Shown in pieces: positions 39,419 to 45,259 of a stretch of 45,259 nt of DNA. Below the pieces are notes generated by a model. The model searched no databases, was not told where the DNA came from, and was given only the letters and a program-made list of their open reading frames with translations. Made by a program: the position numbers and the translations under genes. Numbering within the stretch: position 1 is the stretch's first letter; every line of letters starts with the position of its first letter. Location: NCBI GenBank assembly GCA_016176285.1, contig JACOXM010000006.1:1-45259 (forward strand), written 5' to 3'. The stretch comes from Candidatus Giovannonibacteria bacterium. GTDB taxonomy: Bacteria; Patescibacteriota; Minisyncoccia; JACPKW01; UBA11713.

Positions 39419-41254
39419 ATGAAATTATATAAAATTGCGATAATAGTATTTGTTTTAGCGGGAATTATTCCTGGAGCGGCCGTGTTAGCTGCCGAGAAGC
39501 GCGCAAGCTTTGAGGGTTGGAAAACCCCAAACGTTGAAAAGAATATCTTTATACCCAATGGCAAGTTTAAAGGTTTGAGGGACCGGAAAACTAATCCGGT
39601 GCGCCTAATAAATGGGGGAGTCTCTAGCCAGGAGCTTATTCGGGCGCAAGCTCTTGGGCCGAATTTAATTCAAAATCCTTCAGTGGAAACAAGTGATTCG
39701 ACCGGTTTTCCGGTTGGCTGGAAGCGCGGCGGTTACGGAAGTAATTCACGAACTCTGTCGTATCCGGTAGCAGGATTTAATAGTCCGAGGGGATTGCAGG
39801 TTTCAATTTCAAGCTACACAAGCGGAGATGCAAAATGGTTTTTTAATGATGTGCCGGTAACGCCCGGACATACATACCAATTTTCGGATAGCTATATATC
39901 AAATGTAACGAGCTTCATTGATATCCGCTATACAATGCAAAACGGATCATTTGTTTATAGTGGCCTTGCTGCGGTTGGCCCAAGCTCGACTTATACGAAT
40001 ATTTCTTTTGTTTTTACTGTGCCGCAGGGCGCCGTTTCTGTGACAATTTTTCATGATATCGCAAGCGTCGGGACCCTTACGACGGATGCGTTTTCCTTGA
40101 ACGACATGAACGCGCCGCCGCCTGCTTCTAATAATCTTGTATCGAATGGTGATTTTGAAACGGCCGGCACGAACGGTCTTCCTGCGGGGTGGGGCCGCGG
40201 ACGGTTCGGGACAAATACGGCAAACTTTACATATCCTATCGCAGGAGTTAATGGCAGTAAGGCCGCAAGGGTTTCAATTTCAAGCCACACAAGCGGAGAC
40301 GCAAAATGGTTTTTTAATCCCATTTCTGCCTCGCCAGGCGTCTATACATATTCCGACCAATATCTTGCGAATATCCCAAGCACGATAACTGTGCAGTATC
40401 ATTTAACCAACGGATCATTTGTGTTTAACGACATTTCAAGTTTGCCAGCGGCAGGCGGCTTTACTTTTTCATCTGTTGATTTCACAGTCCCCGCTAATGT
40501 CGCGGACATAACAGTCTTTCATTTAATAGAAGGCGTTGGCTCGCTTACAATAGACAATGCTTCGCTTGTGAAAAAATCCGATCTAACCGGAATTTTCGCG
40601 ACAGGCGCAGTCAGTTTGACTTTCGACCATGCTTACGTTTCCCAATATCAGAATGCGGTTCCAAAACTAAACAATTCCGGGTTTAAGGGAACTTTTTTTG
40701 TCATCACCCGGGAAGTTGCGGATACTGGCTTCCCCGCTATTATTTCAAGGGCGCAGATTAAAGAGTTATTTAATATGGGACATGAAATCGGTTCCCATAC
40801 CCGAACGCACGCGGATTTGCCTACGCTAACTGCCGCAGAGCAAAAAGAGGAGATAGAAGGAGCCAGGCAGGATTTATTGGCTCTGAATATCGGTCCCATC
40901 CCATCCTTTGCTTATCCTTTCGGGGATTACGACAGCACTACGCTCCAAATAGTAAAAAATTCAGGATATTCAAATGCCCGTACGACTATTGTGAGAAATG
41001 CCAATCCTACCTCCGACCCGTTTCAGTTGCCGGCGTTTTCTGTCCAAGTAACCACGCCCATCTCCCAAGTAAAAAGCATGATCGATAACGCCATCGCAAA
41101 TAAACAATGGCTGATACTTACTTTCCATCAAATAGACAATGGGGGAGAAAAGTACAGTATAACACCTGCCAATTTCAACCAGATAATTGATTATCTTGCA
41201 GCTAAAAATGTTCCCGTCGTCACCGTCGCCGAGGGCATCAAAGACTTGCAGTAA
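39419..41254 (+). CDS. secreted polysaccharide deacetylase with two carbohydrate-binding-like modules
   Basis: The 611-residue protein begins with a signal peptide (1-24, ending GAAVLA). Two tandem modules follow, about 82-228 and 235-385, each opening N-P/GDFET-style with GFP/GLP-x-GW and containing the block SIS-x-TSGDAKWFFN; they resemble CBM-like beta-sandwiches. The C-terminal NodB domain (about 395-610) has TFDH with the catalytic Asp, GTFFVI, the metal site SHTRTHAD and FAYPFGDYD. TATAAT lies only 3 nt before the ATG, so the promoter position is unclear. The likely target is an N-acetylated surface glycan or peptidoglycan. Confidence 0.88.
   Translation: MKLYKIAIIVFVLAGIIPGAAVLAAEKRASFEGWKTPNVEKNIFIPNGKFKGLRDRKTNPVRLINGGVSSQELIRAQALGPNLIQNPSVETSDSTGFPVGWKRGGYGSNSRTLSYPVAGFNSPRGLQVSISSYTSGDAKWFFNDVPVTPGHTYQFSDSYISNVTSFIDIRYTMQNGSFVYSGLAAVGPSSTYTNISFVFTVPQGAVSVTIFHDIASVGTLTTDAFSLNDMNAPPPASNNLVSNGDFETAGTNGLPAGWGRGRFGTNTANFTYPIAGVNGSKAARVSISSHTSGDAKWFFNPISASPGVYTYSDQYLANIPSTITVQYHLTNGSFVFNDISSLPAAGGFTFSSVDFTVPANVADITVFHLIEGVGSLTIDNASLVKKSDLTGIFATGAVSLTFDHAYVSQYQNAVPKLNNSGFKGTFFVITREVADTGFPAIISRAQIKELFNMGHEIGSHTRTHADLPTLTAAEQKEEIEGARQDLLALNIGPIPSFAYPFGDYDSTTLQIVKNSGYSNARTTIVRNANPTSDPFQLPAFSVQVTTPISQVKSMIDNAIANKQWLILTFHQIDNGGEKYSITPANFNQIIDYLAAKNVPVVTVAEGIKDLQ
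39800..40318 (+). repeat. direct repeat marking module duplication
   Basis: A 48-nt segment at 39800-39847 recurs at 40271-40318 with only two differences, 471 nt (157 codons) apart. It encodes VSISS-(Y/H)-TSGDAKWFFN in both modules. The rest of the modules has diverged much more, so this block was either strongly conserved or recently homogenised. Confidence 0.8.
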
Positions 41255-41266
41255 ATTTTTATCGAG

Positions 41267-41338
41267 TGCGCCCAGGAGGAATCGAACCTCCATCCCAGGT
41301 TCCGCAAACCTGTACTCTGTCCGTTGAGCTATGGGCGC
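41267..41338 (-). tRNA. tRNA-Arg (anticodon GCG)
   Basis: The minus strand gives acceptor GCGCCCA/TGGGCGC with discriminator A, D-arm with A20 (an arginine identity element), anticodon stem CAGGT/ACCTG with loop TTGCGGA (anticodon GCG), and T-arm GGAGG-TTCGATT-CCTCC, 72 nt. It would read CGC and CGU. CCA is not encoded. It lies 16 nt after the stop of the 165-residue membrane protein gene on the same strand. Confidence 0.93.
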
Positions 41339-41354
41339 AGTAGGTCTATTTATA

Positions 41355-41852
41355 CTAAAATCTCAAAAATCTGGCAATCGTATCAAAAAGAGATTCGTGA
41401 ATTTCTTTTTCTTCGAGTATTTTTATTAAATGTTCCCGCACATTATTCGGGTCGGTATTTCCGAGCGGGATCGTTATCTGCGGCTGAATTGTTTTTTTGG
41501 AAATAATATAAAGCTCTCTGATGTGAGGGGGGTCATAATTAATCCAGAAATGTTTTAAATTATCGTAAGGGTATAAAGTTCGGTCTGCCTTTATTCCTCG
41601 CGAAGTTATTGCAAAAGTCATTACTTTAGGCTTTCTTGATCCGTAAATTCCCACGGCGAAACCGCCTAAAATAACGAGAATGGCAAATAAAATATTCTCC
41701 ATTATCACCGCGAGCCCCAGAAACCCAATCGCCACAATTCCAAGCGCCCAATACCAATCTTTAGGTTTTTCATAATGCGTGTATTCCTCGGCTTCCCATG
41801 AAATTAAAGTCAGGAAATGCTCTTGCGGGCCGTTGTTTTTTTCTTCGGGCAT
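41355..41852 (-). CDS. conserved two-TM membrane protein, function unknown
   Basis: The 165-residue protein has a polar N-terminus, the motif ISWEAEEYTHYEKPKDWYW, then two TM helices (about 36-75) and a cytoplasmic domain resembling a small PH-like or beta-sandwich fold (FAITSRGIKADRTLYPYDNLKHFWI). I recall proteins with this layout in many CPR genomes, with no known function. TATAAT lies 5 nt before the ATG. tRNA-Arg follows 16 nt after the stop and is probably cotranscribed. Confidence 0.75.
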   Translation of the reverse strand: MPEEKNNGPQEHFLTLISWEAEEYTHYEKPKDWYWALGIVAIGFLGLAVIMENILFAILVILGGFAVGIYGSRKPKVMTFAITSRGIKADRTLYPYDNLKHFWINYDPPHIRELYIISKKTIQPQITIPLGNTDPNNVREHLIKILEEKEIHESLFDTIARFLRF

Positions 41853-41863
41853 AGTTAATTATA
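41853..41863 (-). promoter_or_regulatory. -10 element for the 165-residue gene and tRNA-Arg
   Basis: On the minus strand TATAAT (41858-41863) is followed by 5 nt and the ATG. It faces the promoter of the divergent gene at 41886 within a 33-bp intergenic region. Confidence 0.55.
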
Positions 41864-41873
41864 GCAAATTTGT

Positions 41874-41885
41874 TAAACTATAGGC
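41874..41885 (+). promoter_or_regulatory. -10 element for the 41886 gene, leaderless type
   Basis: TAAACT (41874-41879) followed by ATAGGC and the ATG. Confidence 0.45.
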
Positions 41886-42362
41886 ATGGAATTGTTATCC
41901 GGAATATTAACCAAGCCGGTATTAATTGGCTTGCATTTGGGCTTTGGAATTCTGGGGATAGATGCTTTTATATGGTATTTCGGAGAGATTATTGCCGGGG
42001 CTTCGAACGGACACAAAAGAATTAAAATTGCCTCCGTAATAGGCGCGTTTAGTTTTCTGGCGAGCTGGATTTTCGGCGGGTATTATTACGTAACTTATTA
42101 CGGAAATTTAGTTAAACCTGTTATTAAATCCGGAATGGCTCCCTGGGCGCATAACATCATAATGGAAACGAAGGAACACATCTTCCTTTTCTTGATCCCG
42201 CTTTCCATAACTGCGTTTTTACTCACATTTATTCCTGAAAAAGATTTTAAAGATAATAACATGAAAGGCTTGGCCTTAGCTTTAACAGGTCTGATTGTTT
42301 TTATCGGGCTTTCCATAGGGTTAATGGGTTATATCATCTCGGCCGCGGCGCGCTGGGGTTAA
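41886..42362 (+). CDS. four-TM membrane protein with conserved-looking histidines, function unknown
   Basis: I do not recognise a named family. The 158 residues contain four TM helices (about 10-30, 50-70, 95-115, 125-150). Histidines lie near membrane edges (GLHLGFG, PWAHNIIMETKEHIF), a pattern seen in some b-type haem membrane proteins, although this is only suggestive. It is followed after 3 nt by a three-TM gene, and the two probably form a complex. Confidence 0.65.
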   Translation: MELLSGILTKPVLIGLHLGFGILGIDAFIWYFGEIIAGASNGHKRIKIASVIGAFSFLASWIFGGYYYVTYYGNLVKPVIKSGMAPWAHNIIMETKEHIFLFLIPLSITAFLLTFIPEKDFKDNNMKGLALALTGLIVFIGLSIGLMGYIISAAARWG

Positions 42363-42365
42363 AAT

Positions 42366-42689
42366 ATGGAAAAATCAAAAAAAATTATTTTTTCTTCAGC
42401 GATTGCGGCGTCGCTTTCCGTAATATTCATAACTTTTATAACAATATACGCCGAATTTTCTGTTCCCACGAAAGACTATTTGAAAAGTTTATCCGGGCAC
42501 CACTGGACGACGAAAAGCATTGCTTCGGTTATTTTATTTTTTGCCTCTTGGATTTTAATTTATGCTTTTTGCAGAAATATTGAAGTGCCGTCCATCAGAA
42601 AAAGTCTCAAGGTTTTAATTTGGCTTACGATCTTAGGATCTATTGCGATTTTGGGTTTCTTTACCGCACATTCCTTAGGAATGATTTAG
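42366..42689 (+). CDS. three-TM small membrane protein, function unknown
   Basis: The 107-residue protein has three TM helices (about 8-30, 50-70, 80-105) and the loop SGHHWTTKS, with paired histidines at the membrane surface. It is probably cotranslated with the preceding gene. Its 3' end overlaps the convergent YjdF-like gene by 15 nt. No function is assigned. Confidence 0.65.
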   Translation: MEKSKKIIFSSAIAASLSVIFITFITIYAEFSVPTKDYLKSLSGHHWTTKSIASVILFFASWILIYAFCRNIEVPSIRKSLKVLIWLTILGSIAILGFFTAHSLGMI

Positions 42690-43334
42690 GGGAGAGTTAT
42701 TGGCTTCAATTTTAAAGCTTTCTTTAAGTTCTGTCGTAAAATTTTTACTGTAACGCCAGTTAATGAAAAAAATGATTAACATTGCTAAGATGGCGCCGAT
42801 GCCGGCCATAGCCATATCTTTTTGTGCATCCCATATGTCTCCTTGCGCCCCAAGAAATGTGATTCCGGCGGCGGAACCTACGTTTCTAGTCGTTGTCCAT
42901 TCAATTATTTCATACACGGCGGATAGAGAAAGAGTCACGTCAAATGGTAAATAATAGCCCCAAAAGCCTTTAGCCTTTGTAATTCGGACGAAAACTTCAC
43001 GAACTGCATAGGCGAGAAGGAAGCCGAAAGAAAAGTGAACGAGCCGATCATACATATTTCTGTCGGAGCCGAACCAATTCTGCAGGGTGTACCCGAATGG
43101 CACGCGTTCATATGTGAAGTGCGAACCAATGACATGGAGGACCATAAAAACTGTAATAAGGGTATAAGAGATGTTGGAAAGTTTGAAATATCTCCCGGTT
43201 ATAAGGATTACGGGAATGAAAATGAATACGAGATAATTTTCCAGCAGCCAAGTTTCTCGAAGCACCGGATTAATTGCCGCCCATACCCATACGAGCGCAA
43301 AAACTGAAAAAAGAATTTTTTGATACCGTGTCAT
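42675..43334 (-). CDS. YjdF-like (DUF2238) membrane protein
   Basis: The 219-residue protein has about six TM helices. The motifs RNMYDRLVHFSFGFLLAY, SAVYEIIEWTT and the terminal LGAQGDIWDAQKDM are characteristic of the DUF2238/YjdF family, whose function is unknown. Its ATG lies only 4 nt after the encoded CCA of tRNA-Ser on the same strand, with no room for an SD or a separate promoter. Confidence 0.88.
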   Translation of the reverse strand: MTRYQKILFSVFALVWVWAAINPVLRETWLLENYLVFIFIPVILITGRYFKLSNISYTLITVFMVLHVIGSHFTYERVPFGYTLQNWFGSDRNMYDRLVHFSFGFLLAYAVREVFVRITKAKGFWGYYLPFDVTLSLSAVYEIIEWTTTRNVGSAAGITFLGAQGDIWDAQKDMAMAGIGAILAMLIIFFINWRYSKNFTTELKESFKIEANNSPLNHS

Positions 43335-43338
43335 ATTC

Positions 43339-43428
43339 TGGCGGTGGGGGTGAGATTCGAACTCACGGTGCCCGTAAAGGCACTCCGGTTTTCAAGACCG
43401 GTGCATTAGACCGCTCTGCCACCCCACC
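43339..43428 (-). tRNA. tRNA-Ser (anticodon UGA), CCA encoded
   Basis: The minus strand forms acceptor GGTGGGG/CCCCACC with discriminator G and an encoded CCA, the only CCA encoded among the tRNA-like genes here. The anticodon stem CCGGT/ACCGG holds loop CTTGAAA (anticodon UGA). A long variable arm (GTGCC...GGCAC) and T-arm GTGAG-TTCGAAT-CTCAC confirm tRNA-Ser. It is squeezed between two genes of the same strand, 3 nt after one stop and 4 nt before the next start. Confidence 0.96.
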
Positions 43429-43431
43429 TTA

Positions 43432-43674
43432 TTATTTCCCGTATTTTCTTAAGCGATACGCATCTCCGGGTTTTATGCCACTTTCTTTATTATGTTCCGC
43501 TTCTCGGAGCACTTTATCAAACTCTTTCTGTGAAAGTCCAGAGGGTTTGCCTATAAACGGCTTGCATTTTTCCTCAAGAATTTTTTTCTCCTTAGGCGAA
43601 AGGGACTTTGCCCCTTTCTGTAAAAGTTTGTGAAATTCTCCTTTTTTCCTTATGTTTTTGTCGAATAGATCCAT
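43432..43674 (-). CDS. small basic protein of unknown function
   Basis: The 80-residue protein is highly charged and Lys-rich, predicted helical and soluble (KNIRKKGEFHKLLQKGAKSLSPKEKKILEEKCKPFIGKPSGLSQKEFDKVLREAEHNKESG...). I do not recognise it; a nucleic-acid or ribosome-associated role would fit its charge but is a guess. TATATT lies 6 nt before the ATG. It heads a minus-strand unit that continues into tRNA-Ser and the YjdF-like gene. Confidence 0.65.
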   Translation of the reverse strand: MDLFDKNIRKKGEFHKLLQKGAKSLSPKEKKILEEKCKPFIGKPSGLSQKEFDKVLREAEHNKESGIKPGDAYRLRKYGK

Positions 43675-43686
43675 ATATTTAATATA
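43675..43686 (-). promoter_or_regulatory. candidate -10 for the 80-residue gene / tRNA-Ser / YjdF unit
   Basis: TATATT (43681-43686, minus strand) is followed by AAATAT and the ATG. The region is very AT-rich, so other hexamers are possible. Confidence 0.35.
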
Positions 43687-44865
43687 TTAATTTATAATGG
43701 TTCCCGGACGATTAGGGGAATTATTAGGAGGATTATAGATATTATAATTATATAATTGAACTTGCTTTTCTTTGCAGACTCTGCCGGCTTCATGCTCGCT
43801 CCATGAAGCGGATTGATAGGAGTAGTCATAATAATAACTTGGAGACTCACTATCTTGGCTTGCCGCGAGAGCGAAGTCGGCGCAGAGGCGATATTTTGCC
43901 ATGCCACCAGTTTTGCCGTCAGAAAGAATTTTGTATTCGAATAATTCGTTTGTTTCCGGATCTTTTGCGTTTTTATAGTAGTAACTATATGTTGTGTCGT
44001 CTCTCAAATCTTCCAGAGATTCCGGGAGCTGACCGTTTTTATTTCCATAACCCTGAATTGCGGAATCGAGGCTCGAGAGGTTTTGGGCCCTCATCAGATC
44101 AAATTTTTTCTTGCGCTCCGATCCCTGGCCGCCGCTTACTATTAGCCCCCAAACCGTACCGGCGATTATTAGCATGGCGACAAGGCTCCCCAGTCCGATA
44201 AAAATTCCGGGAGAAACCTCTTTTTTATATTCGATTTTTTTCCGTTCAAAATAGAAGTAGGCGATTACAAGCAGAGCGATAACTAGAACTACAAAAATTT
44301 TGAGAAATGTTCTCATTGTGAGTTCTCCCTCCAGGTAACTTGTAACTAAAGAGGTTAAATCGGTAGTTGCCACCGCCCACGCGGAGTAAATTATTATATA
44401 GCTAAGCCATTTATTTAAACGAGACTCTTTTTTTAATTGGTTGCCAAATCTTCTAAAGATAAAAATGACCGCCCAGATTAAGAAGGGGAAGGCAACAATT
44501 AGCGAAGCAATGGAGGAATTTATTAGATAGTTGCCCGAAGGATTCGTAAAAAAATAATAATAACTTGTTTTATCAACGAGGGGATCGGGGAAGGCCTTGT
44601 TTATTAGTTGAAAAAATAAAGTCCCGAGAGAGAGGGCCACGGTCCATATTAGAAAAAATGTCCCGAAGCCGCCGAATATTTCAATCATTGACGCCGGGAG
44701 GGGCGCTTGAAGAGCGTCAGCTGTACCCGCGTTTTGTAATTCCGCGATCGCCCTATCAATTTGCGACTCATTCCAGCCCGAAGACATTAGGTTGTTTTTT
44801 ATGACTTTCGGATCTACTTTTTGGTCTAGTAAACCTTTAATATATTTTTTAAAATCACTGTCCAT
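43687..44865 (-). CDS. DUF5671-like membrane protein with UBA-like N-terminus
   Basis: The 392-residue protein begins with a short helical region resembling a UBA/CUE fold (VDPKVIKNNLMSSGWNESQIDRAIAEL), then about six TM helices typical of DUF5671 proteins, a CPR-associated family of unknown role. The C-terminal third is extracytoplasmic; LSSLDSAIQGYGNKNGQLPESLEDL resembles the post-helix region of type II pseudopilins, followed by a Tyr/Ser-rich tail with two cysteines. It starts after TATAAT-N6. Confidence 0.78.
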   Translation of the reverse strand: MDSDFKKYIKGLLDQKVDPKVIKNNLMSSGWNESQIDRAIAELQNAGTADALQAPLPASMIEIFGGFGTFFLIWTVALSLGTLFFQLINKAFPDPLVDKTSYYYFFTNPSGNYLINSSIASLIVAFPFLIWAVIFIFRRFGNQLKKESRLNKWLSYIIIYSAWAVATTDLTSLVTSYLEGELTMRTFLKIFVVLVIALLVIAYFYFERKKIEYKKEVSPGIFIGLGSLVAMLIIAGTVWGLIVSGGQGSERKKKFDLMRAQNLSSLDSAIQGYGNKNGQLPESLEDLRDDTTYSYYYKNAKDPETNELFEYKILSDGKTGGMAKYRLCADFALAASQDSESPSYYYDYSYQSASWSEHEAGRVCKEKQVQLYNYNIYNPPNNSPNRPGTIIN

Positions 44866-44877
44866 GCAAATATTATA
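44866..44877 (-). promoter_or_regulatory. -10 element for the DUF5671-like gene, leaderless type
   Basis: On the minus strand TATAAT (44872-44877) is followed by ATTTGC and the ATG. Confidence 0.6.
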
Positions 44878-44889
44878 ACACTCAACCTA

Positions 44890-44964
44890 CTATTTCTTAA
44901 AATCAGCCCAGAGGGACAAGGCGCCAAGTGCCAAAAACAGCCCAGCTCCGAGCCAGTTCTGTTT
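44890..44964 (-). pseudogene. possible C-terminal remnant of a membrane protein
   Basis: A minus-strand frame reads KQNWLGAGLFLALGALSLWADFKK then TAG, which looks like the last TM helix and tail of a membrane protein. It is preceded in frame by TGA and has no start codon. It may be what is left of a truncated gene next to the repeat-like tail. Chance is possible because it is only 24 codons. Confidence 0.3.
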
Positions 44965-45259
44965 TCAAAAATCTTTATAAAAAAATTTCTTCTCGTCCTG
45001 AGTTTATCGAGGGATTACCCTTATGGTTCAACTATGTTCACCACAAGTTGATAAATCCTTTCCCTTTTCGCCAAAAAAGCCCTTTCAAATCGCGAAGTTT
45101 CTATTGGCGGTGAAATTATATCCTTTGCGCGAACCTTTTTCGAGCGGAAACCGGACTGACCCGCCCCGCCGCCCGCCTCCGCTAACGCTCCGGCGGCAAC
45201 CTCGCAGAAAAATATCCTCCGCTTTCTTGATTTTGCGCGCACCCGATTTTTTCTTCTAA
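44965..45259. other. non-coding, repeat-like region at the window edge
   Basis: No convincing gene was found here. At 44995-45015 there is a sequence of the type CCTGAGTTTATCGAGG, resembling a small REP-like palindrome I have seen dispersed in several bacterial groups. At about 45160-45205 there is a GC-rich, purine/pyrimidine-skewed stretch (CCGCCTCCGCTAACGCTCC). The short ORFs at 44928-45113 (+), 45021-45242 (-) and 45023-45259 (+) overlap one another and have low-complexity products. It looks like decayed or repeat DNA. Confidence 0.4.

Noticed and set aside
43274-43633. Plus-strand ORF containing GGGGEIRTHGARKGTPVFKTGALDRSATPP
   Set aside because: It is the antisense translation of tRNA-Ser and of the 80-residue gene.
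45021-45242. 73-residue minus ORF ending ERIYQLVVNIVEP
   Set aside because: Low-complexity Gly/Ala stretch from a GC-rich repeat, no SD or -10 arrangement, and two plus-strand ORFs overlap it. Reported only as repeat-like DNA.
1-45259. Alternative genetic code with UGA as Gly or Trp
   Set aside because: Many real genes end in UGA at ATGA/GTGA overlaps exactly where the family length requires a stop.
1-45259. CRISPR arrays, insertion sequences or prophage genes
   Set aside because: No regularly spaced repeats, transposase, integrase or phage structural genes were seen.

Overview
The window looks like a piece of a streamlined Candidate Phyla Radiation (Patescibacteria) chromosome, most likely from a Parcubacteria-type lineage. 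The reasons are short forms of core proteins, dense packing with ATGA/GTGA overlaps, several protein families I know mainly from CPR genomes (a Cys-rich zinc-ribbon protein beside ileS, a DUF5671-like membrane protein, a two-TM WYW protein), no encoded CCA on four of the five tRNA-like RNAs (tmRNA included), and few Shine-Dalgarno sequences. UGA is a normal stop here (many ATGA junctions end real genes), so the recoded Gracilibacteria/Absconditabacteria are unlikely. This is inference from gene content; no database search was possible.

Layout. 1-1080 (minus): the start of a GtrA-like membrane protein at the edge, then tmRNA (tag ANKTAPALAYA) lying 2 nt after smpB. 1088-1972 (plus): a small SD-led cassette (secreted protein, lone receiver domain, 16-codon ORF). 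1982-10459: argS, a small CxxC protein, murI (minus), ileS, a Cys-rich zinc protein and recO. 10476-19463: a long anchored surface protein, glycyl-tRNA synthetase, MFS exporter, M16 peptidase, AI-2E-type permease, metG, tatD. 19547-27660: glmS, leuS, a sugar-nucleotide transferase, tsaC, glyA, folD, PAP2 phosphatase. 27668-33594: tRNA-Leu, parB, and a minus-strand dprA-topA-rel operon. 33661-41338: ftsH, tRNA-Ile(UAU) leading into a GT2 glycosyltransferase, recG (minus), a secreted polysaccharide deacetylase, tRNA-Arg(GCG). 41355-44865: small membrane proteins, a YjdF-like protein, tRNA-Ser(UGA), a DUF5671-like protein. 44866-45259 is a non-coding, repeat-like tail.

How the genes fit together. 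The theme is translation: five aminoacyl-tRNA synthetases, four tRNAs, tmRNA/SmpB, and TsaC for t6A37. Around it sit one-carbon metabolism (glyA-folD), amino-sugar and envelope functions (glmS, murI, PAP2, GT2, deacetylase), and DNA maintenance (recO, recG, dprA, topA, parB).

Most notable observations: (1) IleRS carries a complete histidine-phosphatase domain inserted in its body, and a swapped GXHH signature motif. (2) The same short palindrome occurs inside argS and twice inside ileS, read in different frames, and unrelated palindromes sit inside recG, which suggests tiny palindromic elements tolerated within essential genes. (3) Nearly every operon head has a -10 hexamer 5-8 nt before the start codon, the same spacing as between a -10 box and the first base of tRNA-Leu, which predicts widespread leaderless mRNAs. 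(4) Stable RNAs are packed 2-16 nt from coding sequences, so their processing may itself create near-leaderless mRNAs. (5) The tRNA set includes tRNA-Ile(UAU) and tRNA-Arg(GCG), which avoid the TilS and TadA anticodon modifications.
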